Source: Cystobasidiopsis lactophilus
Taxonomy: Eukaryota > Basidiomycota > Agaricostilbomycetes > Agaricostilbales > Chionosphaeraceae
Direction: 5' to 3'
Assembly: GCA_001599975.1 (NCBI GenBank)
Contig: BCIO01000001.1
Coordinates: 1,984,001-2,048,000, forward strand
DNA: 64,000 nt
Part shown: one piece after another, positions 35,800 to 48,268 of the stretch
Layout of the letters: every line of letters starts with the position of its first letter
Numbering within the stretch: position 1 is the first letter of the stretch
Notes under the pieces: model-generated
Seen by the model: only the letters and a program-made list of their open reading frames with translations
The model's database searches: none
Told to the model about the DNA's origin: nothing
Made by a program: the position numbers and the translations under genes

Positions 35800-38267
35800 A
35801 TGGAAGCTGAATTGGTCTCCCAGTTTGGACAAGATGTGATGGGCAAGCCAGACGTGCTGGCAGAGGGTGAGCCACCTTGCCTGAATTCCCTAAATGAAGC
35901 TCCAAAACCAAAACAATGCTGCTCTCGCCCAGCGCTCAGCATCTGCCGCTCGTACAACCTCTCTGCCGAGGAGCTCTGGTTCAAGTGGGAAGCATTCTGC
36001 ATCGCCGCGACGCGTAACAGGGCGAGCGCCTCCATGGCCTCTGCTAAAACCCTCTCGGCGCCCACCTTCACCATCGAGAACGCCCGCGAGCTGCGCAAGG
36101 AGATCCAAGCCACCGCTGCCAAGCCTACAGTGACCGTAAAACACGAGCATGGCACTCCTGCTGCCAAACCAGCCTTCAAAAAGCCTCTAAATCGCGGTGG
36201 ATTGGACAATCTGTAGGGCCAACCTTTTGCATTATGCGGGCGTTGCTTATGCGGCTCTCGATACCACAGACTGGACGGCCTGTCTACGCCGGCAGCGAAG
36301 AAGAAGGCGCCTTCCGGCCTATCCACGCCGACCTACACCAACACCAAGCCCACACCGCGCGCCGCTTCCAACCTCGGGCCCAGCATCCAGTATTCTGACG
36401 AGCTATACACGCCTGCTAAGCCTGGGCCATCAAAACTAGCGGCTGCAGTGCTGGAGACGCCCGTTCTGGTCAAATCGGAATACAGCGCGCCGGCACCATC
36501 GACCTTTGAGACCCGCACGAACGCGCTCCAAGTGGTCGACTCGCTCAATTCCCACCTGAAGGAACACATCCCACCCGCGTCGGTCAGCTCTAGGGTCAAG
36601 CTGCAGACCACTGCCGATCCCAAGTCCTACAACTACCGCTACATGTTTGAAAAGATCATGGACCGAAGTGAATGTGCGTCCACCCACACTTCCTGCGCAT
36701 TGATGAGCGGATCTTGATGCGAACGAGAGCAGCTCTGGACAACCGCATCGACGAGTGCGCCGACCTCATCAAAGGCTACTACGAGCTGGAAGAGTTAGGC
36801 GACCCGAGCTTGGAGTCGCAGGAAGACATGTACTGCGTCGGCCGCGTCTGCACCGATTTGTTCGCCGCCAAGCTCCAGGACGCTATGGACAAGTCCAAGA
36901 CCTCCGTGTGGCTCGAGTCGTCGCGCATGATGGGTGGTGGCAACCGCATCGAGCTCAGGTTCGACAAAGAGCTGAGCGTGAAAGGCGCCGAGGCTTCGGA
37001 CGGCGGTGCAGGCCTGTTCCCAGGCGCTATCATCGGTGTCAAAGGCCGGAACGTGGGCGGCCAATACTTCAACGTCAACGAGGTGTTGCTGGTCCGTCCT
37101 CCTATTCTTCTCAGGAAACAGGCTTTATTGCTGATCCGGCACTGACCAGATGCCACCCGTCTATACCCCCGAATCGCTGCCCAAAGAGCTCTGGCAGTTT
37201 CAGTACGAGAGCAAGCTCGCCGGTATGCCCATGTCGATCATGGTCTCCTCGGGCCCTTACACCACAGACGACAATCTCGATTTTATCCCGCTTGATGCCC
37301 TCATTGAAGAAGCTCGGGTGTCAAGACCGGACGTGCTTATTCTGGTGAGCCACTTTGCCGTCTACGTCCTGTAGGGCGCGCGTGAAGTCGGTGCACGACA
37401 GATCGGGCCCTTCTTGGACACCAACCATCCTTCCATAAAGATTGGCGACTTGGACCAGACCCCGACCCAGATCTACAAGGAGCAGGTTCTTAGCCGCCTG
37501 AATAGCTTGTCACAGTCGTCGCCCGCCACCACCAGCATTCTCATTCCTTCACTCCGCGACATCCTGAGCCACCACGTTGTCTACCCTCAAGGACCGCTAG
37601 AGAAAGATTTGTCCTCCAAAGTAGGTCTCTAGTTCTCTCGGGTTACAGCGGCGTTGACGTGGGAGCAGCGTGTCCGAATGCTGCCCAACCCGGCCATCTT
37701 TTCCATCAACGAAATCGTGTTCGCTGTCACTTCAGCCGACGTCCTCATGCCCATTCGCTCCAACGAGTTCGTCAAGGAAGCTACCGTCATCGACCCGGAG
37801 GCTATGGACACTGATACGCCCAAGGACGCCGTCTCGCGGGCGTGCCGCAGCGTGTTGCGCCACCGCACCTTCTACCCTGTCTTCCCTGCCCCTTTGCCTG
37901 CACCAGGCTTGGAGCAAATCAATCTGGACGTCACTCACATGGACCTACTCAAGCTTGGCGAGTCAGGCGTCGACGTGGCCATCCTGCCCAGCACACTCGG
38001 TCGCCATTTTGCCAAAGTACGCCTGCCCCCTTGTAGTGTGACAGCTTTCCTGATGGCCTCCTCTCGTAGGTTGTGGACAGTACGGTCGTCGTCAACCCCT
38101 CGCAGCTCACGCGAGGCTCGGCTGGCGGCACGTTCGCTAGGATGATCTTCTATCCTATGGACAAGCGGGAACTGTCGGCGGACATACGCAAAACGGAAGC
38201 TGGCCACGACGTGGTGCTGGACCACAAGGTGTACGAGCGGGCAAAGGTTGACATCGTGCGCATTTAG
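35800..38267 (+). CDS. POL12: DNA polymerase alpha subunit B
   Basis: Non-catalytic B subunit of primase-polymerase alpha, acting at replication initiation and telomeres. About eight exons. N-terminal helical domain (MEAELVSQFGQDVMGK, AEELWFKWEAFCI), a Ser/Thr/Pro linker (LDGLSTPAAKKKAPSGLSTP) with possible CDK sites, then the OB fold (VGRVCTDLFAAKL, SRMMGGGNRIELRFDK, FPGAIIGVKGRNVGGQYFNV) and the inactive phosphoesterase fold (VSSGPYTTDDNLDFIPLDAL, IGPFLDTNHPSIKIGDLDQ, LPNPAIFSINEIVFAVTSAD). It ends VVDSTVVVNPSQLTRGSAGG and KVDIVRI. Domain order and length match the family. Confidence 0.92.
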
Positions 38268-38369
38268 ACCATGTAATTTGGGCTGTACCATCGACCCTTC
38301 ACGCACAGCGGCACCTATGTCTGTACAAGAGAGAAACCTAGATACAGGAAGGCGAAACAGGAGCTCTTC

Positions 38370-40474
38370 TCAAAGGGCGGAGGGAGCAAGCTCAGCAGCC
38401 GCTCTGTGGGAAGAGAACGACTTGAAGGGTGGCGAGTATCTGGCAGCCGAGTAGGACGGCAAGGCGCGCGGGTAAGAGGAGTTGGCTTGTTGGAAAGCTG
38501 CGCAAGCAGCCTGCAGGTCGCGTTCGTGGTGTGACTGAATTGGCGGCAAGGACTCGCCGAGTTGAAACGGCAGGCGCGGACGTTGTTGCGCTGGGGTTAA
38601 AGGTGGTGTGCCGGCGGCGTAGGTGGGCATTCTCGGAAGATTGGGACTGCCCAGCGCGGGCATTTCGGGCTGGACTGGATCTGACAGCAACACGGAGATT
38701 GGCATCATAAGGGGAGTGGGCGGCAGTGCAGGCTTCTCTGGGATTTTGGCTGTGAACAGGGCTCCAAATGCTGACTTTTTCAGGGTTTCGATGGTGTCCA
38801 TGCCCTGTCGTTCGTCCGAGTCAGGTTCGCCTGTGGGTGGGACTACCTAAGGACGACCCGCACCTCTTCGAGTAGGAGCTGGTGGACATTCTCTTCCGCA
38901 ATGTGGCACCGAGTCCAGTCACTCTCTCGCCTACTAGTGAAGGCGTGACTTCGGATGGTCGAAGTGAATGCCGGGGCGCCCGAAAGAGAAACGTAGATGG
39001 ACAGCCAGCTTGGGGCACTTCGATCAGAGTTGCCAGCCAAGGCGAGAAGCTGCACACTCACACGCTGGTCGGTGAAGGTCCTTGTGAGAAACGCATGGCC
39101 TCGATCGCACCGAGGTCCCAGTCGACGTGAAGCTGGAGGCACGCAATGGTTGGAGAAACAACTGTACAGGTATTCGCGCATGAGTTCGCCTGGAGAGAGC
39201 AACGAAGCGCATCTAGAAATGGTAGCTGACTTGCGTAAGACAGTGTGTTTTGGTCCATATCCACCTGTTGTGTCGCGCAAAGTGAGCTAAAATCCGCTAC
39301 GATGAAGGGAAGAGGCCTGCGCACCCAGCACGTCAACCCATCTCTCTGCCTGCTTGCCACAAATGCTCCGATTTGAAGAGAGCCGCAATTCACATCATAA
39401 ACTGCGCGCATCCGCATCAGTAGAGGCAACAGGCTTTGATTTTGCTGCCTACCGCATGAGCCGGGAGGTCGAGCTCGGCGGCGATTCATGTCCTCGGTGG
39501 AGAGGGTTGAACTGGCTCCAACCGAATCGACTCCGGGTCTATGGCCATCCTTCGCGTCTTTGGCTTTGCGATCTGGCCAGAACGATTAGACCGAGGACTC
39601 GACAGAAAAGATACAAAGGCTACTTCTCCACCAGTCAGTGATCTACCCATGCCATTCTGAGTCTGCCAGGTGCCACGAGAGGGAATGGAAATGCTCACCT
39701 GCTGTCGAGTTTTGCCGAGTCGGTCTGCCAGCAGCTCTCGCTCGGCCAGCGGGATCGAGGCAACCGAAGGGCGGCTTTCAAACTCCCTGGCGTCGGAGAT
39801 GTTAGTCCCCGGCTCCGGGATCGCAGCATCCGCTGCAGACAGATTGAATCGTCACATACTCTAAGAGGACAGCCAGCACATCGGCGGTGGCCTTTCGCCT
39901 TGGCCGCTTGCGAGGGTTGTAGGCAGCCGCATCGTGAGGCCGAACGTGAGCTAAGCCGTGAGCGCCGACGTTCTGGCTCGTCGTGTGAGGTCAGGATCCG
40001 TCGCGAAGCAAGCGGTCCATGGCTCGCGCTCACAAAACTTCCGGGTTGAGCAGCCATAGACAGGGCTGGAAGGCCGCTGGCAAAGCTGGCAGGTGGTGGC
40101 AAGGCGAAGACCCTTGCGCTCGACTCCGCTCCTGCAGTGCCGTGGGTCAATGTTCCGAGGCTACGTCCCTCGAGTGGGCTGTAGCCGTTGAAGGCAGCCA
40201 TCGACGTCGCTGCAACACCACAGACGTCCTTAGACCCGTGGTGGAACGCTGACAACGCATTCGAGGGGCTTCGTGGGGGAGGAAGGCCGTCAGATGGCAG
40301 CGGCGAGGTCTCGTCAGTGTCGATGCGTTTGCAACGTCGATAGGGGGTCGCCGCTGAAGGTTGGCCAAAGGTTTTGCCGCCATTTAAAGCAGAGATGCAA
40401 AACGATCCGCTGCTGAAAACCTCGTAAGCAGAGGCTGGTGGACAGATTGCTTCGGAAGGTGTGCTTCGAATCAT
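38370..40474 (-). CDS. Homeodomain transcription factor
   Basis: N-terminal ~145 residues are Ser/Pro-rich from MIRSTPSEAICPPASAYEVF. After an intron (SMAAQPGSF to NVGAHGLAHVRPHD) comes a homeodomain: basic arm NPRKRPRRKA, helix 1 TADVLAVLLEEFESRPSVAS across an intron, helix 2 IPLAERELLADRLGKTRQQ. Helix 3, which should carry the invariant WFxNxR, is interrupted by a GTGAGC donor and I could not find its exon cleanly. Downstream frames encode RKAKDAKDGHR and a Ser/Thr/Pro-rich C-terminus ending HRAAAELAPSAL. The middle exons (38850-39480) are unresolved. Mating-type HD proteins are one possibility, but there is no partner gene next to it. Confidence 0.5.
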
Positions 40475-40513
40475 TCGCGGAGCCGGTGTTGCTCGAGCGT
40501 TGCTCCAACTGCC

Positions 40514-42706
40514 TTACGTCTTCTTTTTGAAGAAGGATTGCAGACTGCCCTTGGCGGCGCTCGGTTTCTTTGGCTTCGATGGCTGCCCTAAAGTCACCTT
40601 TTGCGCGCTGAGGAGGCTGCGAGCGAAATGTTCGTCGGCGTGCTCTTGCTGCAAGAGCGCCAGCTGCCTTTCTTCATCCTCTTCCTCTGGGATGCTCTTG
40701 CTGACCTGCTTGCGACACTGATCACACTGGAATTCGATCGTTTTGGTGGAGATCGATTTGGCGGGTAGCACGGCTCGCTCTGAGGGACCGGCCGCCTCGC
40801 TCGTGGGTGACGAAGACCGATCACGTTTGCGGGCAGCGGATTGACCAAGGAAGCCTTCAATACCTCGCTGGCCACGTTCTTGGCGCTCAATGCCTTGGAG
40901 GAGAAGTGCAAGATTTGTGCAAGGCGGGAAAGCGGTGCCGCCGCCGTCTTTCTTGTCGGCCACGAAGTCTTTGAGCAGCCGTTCACCATGCTTGTGGATG
41001 TATTCGGGCCCCAGCTTCGAAGTGTAGGGAAAGGGGTTTTGCCGGGCTCGACCGACGTAGGCGTCCGACCGAAAATGTAGGCAAATGGTCTTCGGCTAGA
41101 CGGTGGGTAAGTAATGACAGCTTCAGTGCTATTACTGTAGTGGTACCCACCCATAGCCCAGGCGTCATTTCTCGTGCTTCCGATAGGCGAGAATAAAGTT
41201 CGACGGCACAGATGCGAAGCCAGTGGGACTGTCAACGCTGTCAGCTGTACTGGCCATCAGCAGCAAAGAGCATTTTAATTAACAGCTTCTTCCCAGGTGG
41301 TGATGGTGGGGCGGAAGTTCTTCGAGCTGCATGCCGTTGTCAGGTAAGTTCCTCGGCGCAGTTGCAACCTCTTACCTGATCATAGACTTGACTGCTGTCT
41401 TCCTGGAAACTGGACAAAGAGGTCAGCATGGCTCGTTTGACGGTGTGACAACAAACCTTCGGATTGGTCGATGCCTCGAATGACTTCGTAGGCCCAAAGT
41501 CCTTGGTCCGCTCCCAACTTGTTTTGCAAATCGGACAAGGGGACGCTCCACAGGTCTCCCACGGTGCTCGCATCGAACTCTTCTGCAAGAGCCACGCCCA
41601 GCTTGCCACCCAGAAACCTGATCTTCTGGAACCCGAGCGGCCTCAAAAACCCCGCAGTGGCACCACGCCTGAGAATGGTCTGTGCATCAGGCTTGTTCAA
41701 CCCAGCGCAGAGCTTGGCAAGCGTCTGTCCCATCGTGAGCCAAGATTCAATGCCAGAAACAGAGGCCTCACCTTGTTCTTGGCAATGCCTGCACTGCAAG
41801 TGTACCCAAGCTCAGCTCTGACCGCCTCCCGACACTTGAGCATGAGTTCGGCGCCGATTGATACAGCAACATCGGCCCATGATGGCGCATCGTCATCGTC
41901 GGGTACAGCGAACAGGTTTCTTATGCCCTTAGTGTCCTCCTCATCGTCGTTGGTGGGAGAGACCGCCACAATGGGCAGTACGTGGCCTAGACCTTCGAAA
42001 TCAACAGTAGGAGGGTCTGGTAGAGGCGTGTCCAGTCCAAGCGGAGAATCAGGAGGTGGCGATCGCAGTTCGGGATAGCGTTCGAGCAAGAGCGTTCGGA
42101 CTGGCTGAGTAAAGTCCAGGTATGCCTCGTCAATCGACGCTTTCTCGATCAATGGGCAGTATTCCGAGAAGATCTTGATGACCTTGACACTCTCGCGGCG
42201 GTAATGCTCAAGGGAGACCTGTTGATGATTCGTCAAGCGCTCGGCTGTGCCCTTTCCGATATGCCAGCTCACCTTGTGTGTTTCGGGCTTTGCATCAGGC
42301 CAGTACCCTTCCTTGTCCTCGCCATCCTTGTATGTTGCCACATGGACGCAAATCAGGTCTATGAGGACAGTGAGATTGACAGCACCGGGATCAAGATCAA
42401 GATCTGACCTGGACACTTCTTTTGCGCCTCGGCGGGGGACTCATGCCGCGAGATTCCAAACTTGCGAGCTGGGTAGTTGACTGCAATCAAGCCTTGCCAT
42501 TGCTGCACGGCGACTGGAAGGCTTTTGTCCAAGCCCAGCCGCGCAATCTCGAACTGAGCGTAGGCGGCGTCCAGGTCCACCAGTCCTACGGCCCGCAAGG
42601 GATTCGCGGGCGTCAACGTTGAAGATGAGAGCAAATGCTTGTAAGTAATGATCTTGTCATCTTCGGACAGCTTGGTTTTTGAGGTCGACGCGACCGGCCC
42701 TTGCAT
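40514..42706 (-). CDS. RAD30: DNA polymerase eta (Y family)
   Basis: Translesion polymerase that copies past UV dimers. Palm motif GLVDLDAAYAQFEIARLGLD, RKFGISRHESPAEAQKKCP, EYCPLIEKASIDEAYLDFT (the SIDE catalytic motif), GYTCSAGIAKNK spliced to TLAKLCAGLNKPDAQTIL, and the little-finger region LGGKLGVALAEEFDASTVGD. C-terminal part has a UBZ-type zinc finger, FQCDQCRKQVSKSI then QEHADEHFARSLL (CxxC and HxxxH), for ubiquitinated PCNA. It ends KGSLQSFFKKKT, a PIP-box-like PCNA motif with Lys in place of the first Gln. Several introns; the little-finger to UBZ exons were not fully joined. All hallmark parts present. Confidence 0.9.
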
Positions 42707-43082
42707 TATTAGCCTCCGGTGTGCCGTGAGACTCGAGACGGCGGCGTGAAGCTCTTTTCAGCGACAAACGCTTCGTATCACGAGCGCTATCTGGTGAACG
42801 GAGATGAAGGAAGGGTCGCAGCAGCCTCAGCGGGATTTGAAGGGAGGAGGGTCCATCGATGTCGAGGGGCAAGCTCGGATCTTCAGCTCCATGCGGCCGC
42901 AGCAATATGCAGCTGGTCACGCGCGGTCTCGTCTGCTAACAAACGCTTATTTAAATTTCGACTACGGTACGGGCTTGCGTCTGGCTACCGAAGGCCGATA
43001 CAGGAATTGTCAATGTCCATTGTGCCAACCCTCGCCCAACACCATTAAAACAACTTCAAAAGAAAACGAAACGAATTCAGAG
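42707..43082. other. Intergenic between two minus-strand genes
   Basis: About 375 bases: promoter side of polymerase eta and 3' UTR of the GH16 gene. AT-richer towards 43040-43080. No gene seen. Confidence 0.5.
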
Positions 43083-44789
43083 TCAGAAAGTGATATAGCT
43101 GAGGAGATGAAGAAGAAGAGGCATTGAAGCGCAACTGAATGCTGCCGCCCATGGAAGGACCTTGGTGGCGTGGGAGCCCGTAGGGTGTCCACCATTGCTG
43201 CCCCCGTCGCTCCCATCATCGTTGTCATCATCACCTCCAGACCCAGATGTATCCGTCGGAGCCGGTGGGCTGTGAGTGGGGCCGCCATGAGACATCGTGC
43301 CCGACCAAGAGGAACTGTAGGACTGCTGCCAGGAGCCGGTCGACATCATCGAACTCAAAGGTACAGATGTGTTGTTTTGCGTGTTGACACCAGTGCCAGC
43401 ACCAGTACCGCTGCCCGTGCCCGTTGCTGTGGTGCCCGTGCCATTGCCGCTGCCGGTTGGCGGCAGAGTTGCGGATCCCGAGTTTGTGGACCCGGATCCT
43501 GTGTTGGAGCCAGAGCCAGAAGGGATGGTGGACGGATCAGCGCAGCCTTGGGCAGTCACTGAATAGATATTGACTGCGGGGGTCTTTCAGTCAGGCCGAG
43601 CGGGCATAAGGAATTGGAGAGAACTTACAAGTTGGCGGATTTGAGGCACTGTAGGAGTAAGTCCCCATCCAATCTGCATTTCCAGTCCACAAGCCCAGAT
43701 TGATCGGCAGGGGGTCGTTCGAAACCCACAGTTTGTCGGTGTTCTTCTTGTCTGTTGGTTGAGCCAAGTCAGACCCGTTACAAGGGTTGTAGGGCAAGCA
43801 AGCGAACAGGTAACGATGGGGTTAGTGTCCACGGAGTACGCAATAGAGTCTGTTTGCCAGTCAATCACGTAGGAGTCTGATGAAAAGTGTGATTCGACGA
43901 GCACGAAAAGCAAAGAACCACCCTCACGCTCGGCAGTGTGGTCGAAATTGCTGTTTTCGACGACTGATCTTGACCCCACGACCGGTGCAAAGGAGCCAAA
44001 ATCCATGTCAGCACCATCTGGGGTCGGGTTCCAGCCTTGAATGTTGGTCGTCGGCGGAACCACCTCGCTGAAAGAACATATATTAGCCACCATCATGCCA
44101 GACTATTCGGGCTTACTTGTTACCATGATTATGCGGCCACTAAGCACGATCTGTAAGTATCGGGCGAAGTCGTCGGAGGTACAAGCGGCTTACAACTGGC
44201 AGCATAATGCGCGACCATTGTGCTGCGCATCCTTGAGCGCTGGCGCCATGCAAAAGCGACACCAGATACTCACATTTGAGGCCTTGCAATTCGAGGTCGA
44301 TCTCAGACTGCGTAGTGTCACCTCCCCAGATCGCTGCGGCGCAAGGTGAGAAAGCTTGCCGAAGGCCAATGGAGCCAAAGAACACACCGGCATCCGACAT
44401 GACGCCACTAGCATCGCTAGCTTTCAAGACGAACGTAAAAGTCGTTGGAGGCGCAAAAGTGATTTTGGACCGCAGCGTGATGGCTGGGCGAGGAGAGCGC
44501 AATTCAGCTTACCCGTTTTCACAGATGCCTACCAGAACTACGTACCTTCCGGCTCTGACGCGTGCATGACCATAGAAATGCCCCCACCCTGCAGCGCAGA
44601 GATGTTGCCAAGTCCAATGCCGGCCACCTGGGTCCAGTTGTCTATGCTCCCACCCGGAAACGTCTCTTGAAACGTGTATTGTGTGCCAGTTGTGCATGTC
44701 GATGCGGAAGCAGCAGCATGGACCCTAGCTGGTAGGGCTGAGAGCAATATCGTCGCACCAGCGAGGCCACTGAGCGCATTTGCCAACAT
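43083..44789 (-). CDS. GH16 cell-wall glycosidase/transglycosylase with GPI signal
   Basis: CRH-like glycoside hydrolase family 16 protein, probably linking or trimming wall glucan/chitin at the cell surface. Signal peptide from Met 44789 (ATILLSALPARVHAAAS). The GH16 domain is built from many exons: YTFQETFPGGSIDNW, ITFAPPTTFTFVLKASDASG, IWGGDTTQSEIDLELQGL with the ExDxE catalytic motif (EIDLE), VPPTTNIQGWNP, and the YVIDWQTDSIAYSVD strand. A long Gly/Ser/Thr linker follows (IPSGSGSNTGSGSTNSGSAT), then a His/Gly/Asp-rich stretch and a hydrophobic C-terminus (VLPWAAAFSCASMPLLLHLL) typical of a GPI attachment signal. Upstream paralogue lies in tandem. Confidence 0.8.
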
Positions 44790-45455
44790 GGTGGCTGATC
44801 CAACAGAGGCCCTGGGGCCGAGACCGAGGTCTTGTCTGCAGTATTGTACATAGGACATACAGACAGAGGCATTCCGAGGACAGAGGAAGCAACGCGACAC
44901 AGAGAAGGCAAAGAAAGGGAACTTCGCCAGCCGAAACAGTGTTCGAGTGGCATCTTCCAGCTGGACCTCCACACTGGTAGAACAGAAACACAGAGCGTCT
45001 TATATGGGTCTCGCAGCATATGGGATCGTCAAGCCAGAGCTCTGATGAAAAACGGCCGGATCGATCGTCGATGCTCCCGCAGGCTTAAGTCTTTAGAGTC
45101 ACTAGAAAGCTCTGATTGCGCAGAGGCCTAGTCGACGTGTGCTATGGCCAACGAAGGTCCCAGGAAGAAATGAGCGAGTGGTGGCTTCAGTGGCAGTGGC
45201 GTGCTGGCCAATTTTGTGCCTCTGCGGCGCCAAATGGCCAATGATCTCGCAGTGGAAGGAACGACGAGAAATGCAAATGCAATGCGAGAACGATATGGCT
45301 ATCGGCCACCAGACGTCTGTGCCGCCAACGCCAGTGCCACCCCTCCAACTGACTAACTGCCTTTCTCCCCTTCAATGCACCCTGTTGCATTGACTTGAAG
45401 CACTTTGAAACTGGAGCGGGGGGTCAAAAAATGAACAAGGAGCCAAATGGAGAGC
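44790..45455. other. Intergenic between the tandem GH16 genes
   Basis: About 670 bases. I looked here for a Ser-rich linker and GPI tail belonging to the upstream paralogue and found none. The short open frames present have no coding character. Confidence 0.5.
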
Positions 45456-46440
45456 TCACCTTGGAGGCGCGGTGGACTGGTACGAGTAAGGTCCCAGCCA
45501 GCTGCTGTCGGCTTGACTCCAGATCCCGAGATTGATGGGCAAGGGGCCGATGGGCCATAACGAGCTGTCCGAGCCGATGGTGTAGTTCAAGAACGGGGTG
45601 CCATCGACTGAGTAGGATATGAGAGTGTCTTCCCAGTGGATAGTAAAAGTGTGGGGTGTAGCGGATTGAGAGAAACCATCAGAAGAGATCTGTTCCAAGC
45701 TCTGACGATCTCTTCTCAAAGTACTTAGATCTCTACTCACCACGCTGCGGTCATTTGGGACAGCCCAGAAGTTGCCCGCCGTTGAGATCTGAGGGCCACC
45801 AGCAGCGTACGGCCAGCCTTCTGGCGCGTTCGACAGACCAATAGGTTGATCCGCATGTCCACTGTTCCATGTGGGCACCATTAAGTAGCTAGGAGAGTAG
45901 CCCATCTACTAGTGGTTCAAATCTCGAAGCTAACGAGCAAAGACTCAAAGTCACTCACAAGCTCGAGGTCGATTTCGGCTTGCGTGTTGTCACCGCTCCA
46001 GATAGACAAGGAAGACATGACACCAGCTGCGGTGAGAAGTTAGGATTGCGCTCAAGAAATGGTCAAATGTCTGCCTCACCATCAGCAGATGCCTGCACCG
46101 TGAAGTCGAATCGGGCCGGCGGACCGAAAGCCAACTGCAAAAATAAAGGTAAGAGCAGTATTCAGAACAGAAGTTATAGGCCGACCTTGGACTGGAGTGC
46201 CACGGCGGCAGAGCCCGCGGATTGCAACACCATCTCAAGTCCATTCCCTCCTTCGCCCGGGTTTATGGCGCCCAACCAAGGTGTGCTTGCAGGGTTCCAA
46301 TTACTGTCGTAACTCCCTGCCGAGAAGGAGTCTGAAAATCCGCCGACAGTGCAAGCCGGCTTGGTGGCGCGTTTGAGAGGAGCACACTGCGCGGAAGCCG
46401 CAAGGAGGAGAAGTGCAGTGCGGATTTGAGAAGTAATCAT
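45456..46440 (-). CDS. GH16 cell-wall enzyme, paralogue without GPI tail
   Basis: Same fold and order as the gene downstream: signal peptide TALLLLAASAQCAPLKR, FSDSFSAGSYDSNWNPAS, LAFGPPARFDFTVQASADG, SIWSGDNTQAEIDLELM with EIDLE catalytic motif, VPTWNSGHADQPIGLSNAPE, HTFTIHWEDTLISYSVDGTP, INLGIWSQADSSWLGPYSY. It ends QSTAPPR then TGA. At the equivalent point the paralogue has an intron and continues into the linker; here the same site reads AGGTGAGC, so the stop overlaps a possible donor. If the donor is used, no sensible exon follows. As read, the product is a soluble secreted enzyme. About five introns. Confidence 0.77.
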
Positions 46441-46780
46441 GATGTGTGGGTATATAGGTCGTTAACGTTCGTTGGAGGTGAAAGAAAGAGGTGGAGTGGG
46501 ATTCGGCTATTGGAAGGCGGTGCAAGTGAGGCGCACGGATCCCTCGGCCCTAGATGTTGAAGGGCGCCACTTTGAAAAGGGCGGTAAGACTGCTCTCCAT
46601 GGCTCCTCTTGGCATTCGAGGGCGGAGTGGCCAGCATAGACAGGGGTGGTGGCCGAAGAGGCCGCGGGAGGGCTTGTGGCGATTCGCAGTTCGACAGGGG
46701 CAAGTGGCGTCACAGCCACGAGCCTCATCAAGTACGAACAGCAAATATAGGCCAGGGAGCCGAGGAGGCCAGGCATTAGA
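46441..46780. other. Intergenic, upstream of the GH16 paralogue
   Basis: About 340 bases between two minus-strand genes. No gene, repeat or RNA feature seen beyond the promoter expected here. Confidence 0.5.
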
Positions 46781-48268
46781 CTAGTAGTAGATCGAGCGAG
46801 TTCGGTGGTGGGGCAAGAGGCCTTGCTGGTGCTCTTGCAGTTTGGCCAGATTCCACAGGGCAAAGTCAAGCTGGATCGCGTCTGTGGCATCGAGAATGAG
46901 ACACAAAAGCGCTAACGGGAGAGCCAGGACACGAACTGGGTGGCGGTGCCGAGCTTTGCGCCTCGGTCTGCAACTGCTGGACAGCCTTGCGAAGTTCTTC
47001 TACCGCGACAATACTCAAGCAGCGAATAGACACTGTACATTTTAGAAAAAGACGTCAGACAGAAGGCAAGACAGGGAAGAAAAAGCACAAAATGCTCACC
47101 TTCTTCCTCCGATCCGTACTCCAAGAGGGTCTTGCTTTCCAGCAGCCGCGTCAAATGAGACGAGTAGGTCATGATACCAAGCGAATGTAAGATCTGAGGC
47201 ACTCGATAGTCCGCAAACATAGTCTGGAAGCCCATCCATGCGTCAGCCGGAATCGCGACAACTGCCGAGCTATGTAGGAGGCGCGCTCACAAGCTGGTCA
47301 ATGTCCGAGAAGTTGGCGGGAGCTTTGGCTTCCATTGCTGCCCAAATCTCTCCGACGCAAATCTGGACTCTCTTGTAGATATAAACTGTTGCGGAATTCG
47401 CCACCAAGAACTTCAGCATGGGCAGTGTGCCTCCAAAGAAAGTGCGTCGACTCACTGTCCTTGCCATTATACTTGACCTGATCTCTAAAACTTGGGAAGT
47501 TTTCTAAGATCAATCGAGCCAGCTTGACAGCCGAGCCCTCCGCCTTCGACACCACGTTGGCGAAAGAGCCGTCAAATCGCTGTTCGCAGCTCGCATTAGG
47601 TTATGACCACTACACATTTAGATGGGAGGAAAGTCACCTCGCGGAGCACTCGTCCCGATTGGCGGAGAATCGCGATACGTTGCGGCAGCAGTGGGATCTG
47701 CTCTGCGGTGCTAGATCTGAAAACGTGCCGGATCGTAGCCTCTGGGCAGGTGCCATAGAAAGATGGAGTGGTGATAGGGATGTTCTCTTCGTGGGCTGCA
47801 AGCAAGAAAAGGGAATAAGCCAAGAGCTCCTGGCGAAGGGAACAGAAGTGGTTCAGTGATGCTCACCTCGAGCAATGGCTGCCAGCAAAGACGCATACCC
47901 TGTATGCGATACATACTTGCATCCATCAGGGCTGTTGATGGTCGGCTTCCACTGCACAGAAAAGCGTTCTTCCGCCGAGAGATCTGACCAAAAGCTGAAA
48001 TTGAGGCAAGAAACGGTGAAGACGAAGTCGAGCAGGTCTTTTGAGGACGAGAATTGCGGGTGTAAAGGTTCTTTGGACCAAGCTGGGAGCTCGTTGGTCC
48101 AGAAATGGAGCACTTTAAGGGCAGCAGAGTCGACGGCGCTAGCATCGATCTTCACGCATGAACTTTCCCCTGCAACATATTGGGCAGACTCTCTGTTCAG
48201 ACGTGGCAAGCTCGTTGTAGCATGACTCTTAAGAACCACAAGATCTGACAAGCTCACAGGACTTGCAT
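46781..48268 (-). CDS. QNG1: Queuosine 5'-phosphate N-glycosylase (DUF2419)
   Basis: Salvage enzyme that frees queuine from queuosine monophosphate so it can be used to modify tRNA anticodons. About seven exons: MQVL spliced to ESAQYVAGESSCVKIDASAV, PLHPQFSSSKDLLDFVFTVS, CLNFSFWSDLSAEERFSVQW, GYASLLAAIARG, then LILENFPSFRDQV, FADYRVPQILHSLGIMTYSS, LLEYGSEEE joined to VSIRCLSIVAVEELRK, and the closing NAIQLDFALWNLAKLQEHQQ with the conserved Asp. The order matches the family (LNFSFW, Y..W, DYRVPQ.L...G, IRG.SI..VE, ID..LW). The start is only 40 bases from a divergent ATG, so a slightly different start is possible. Confidence 0.86.
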
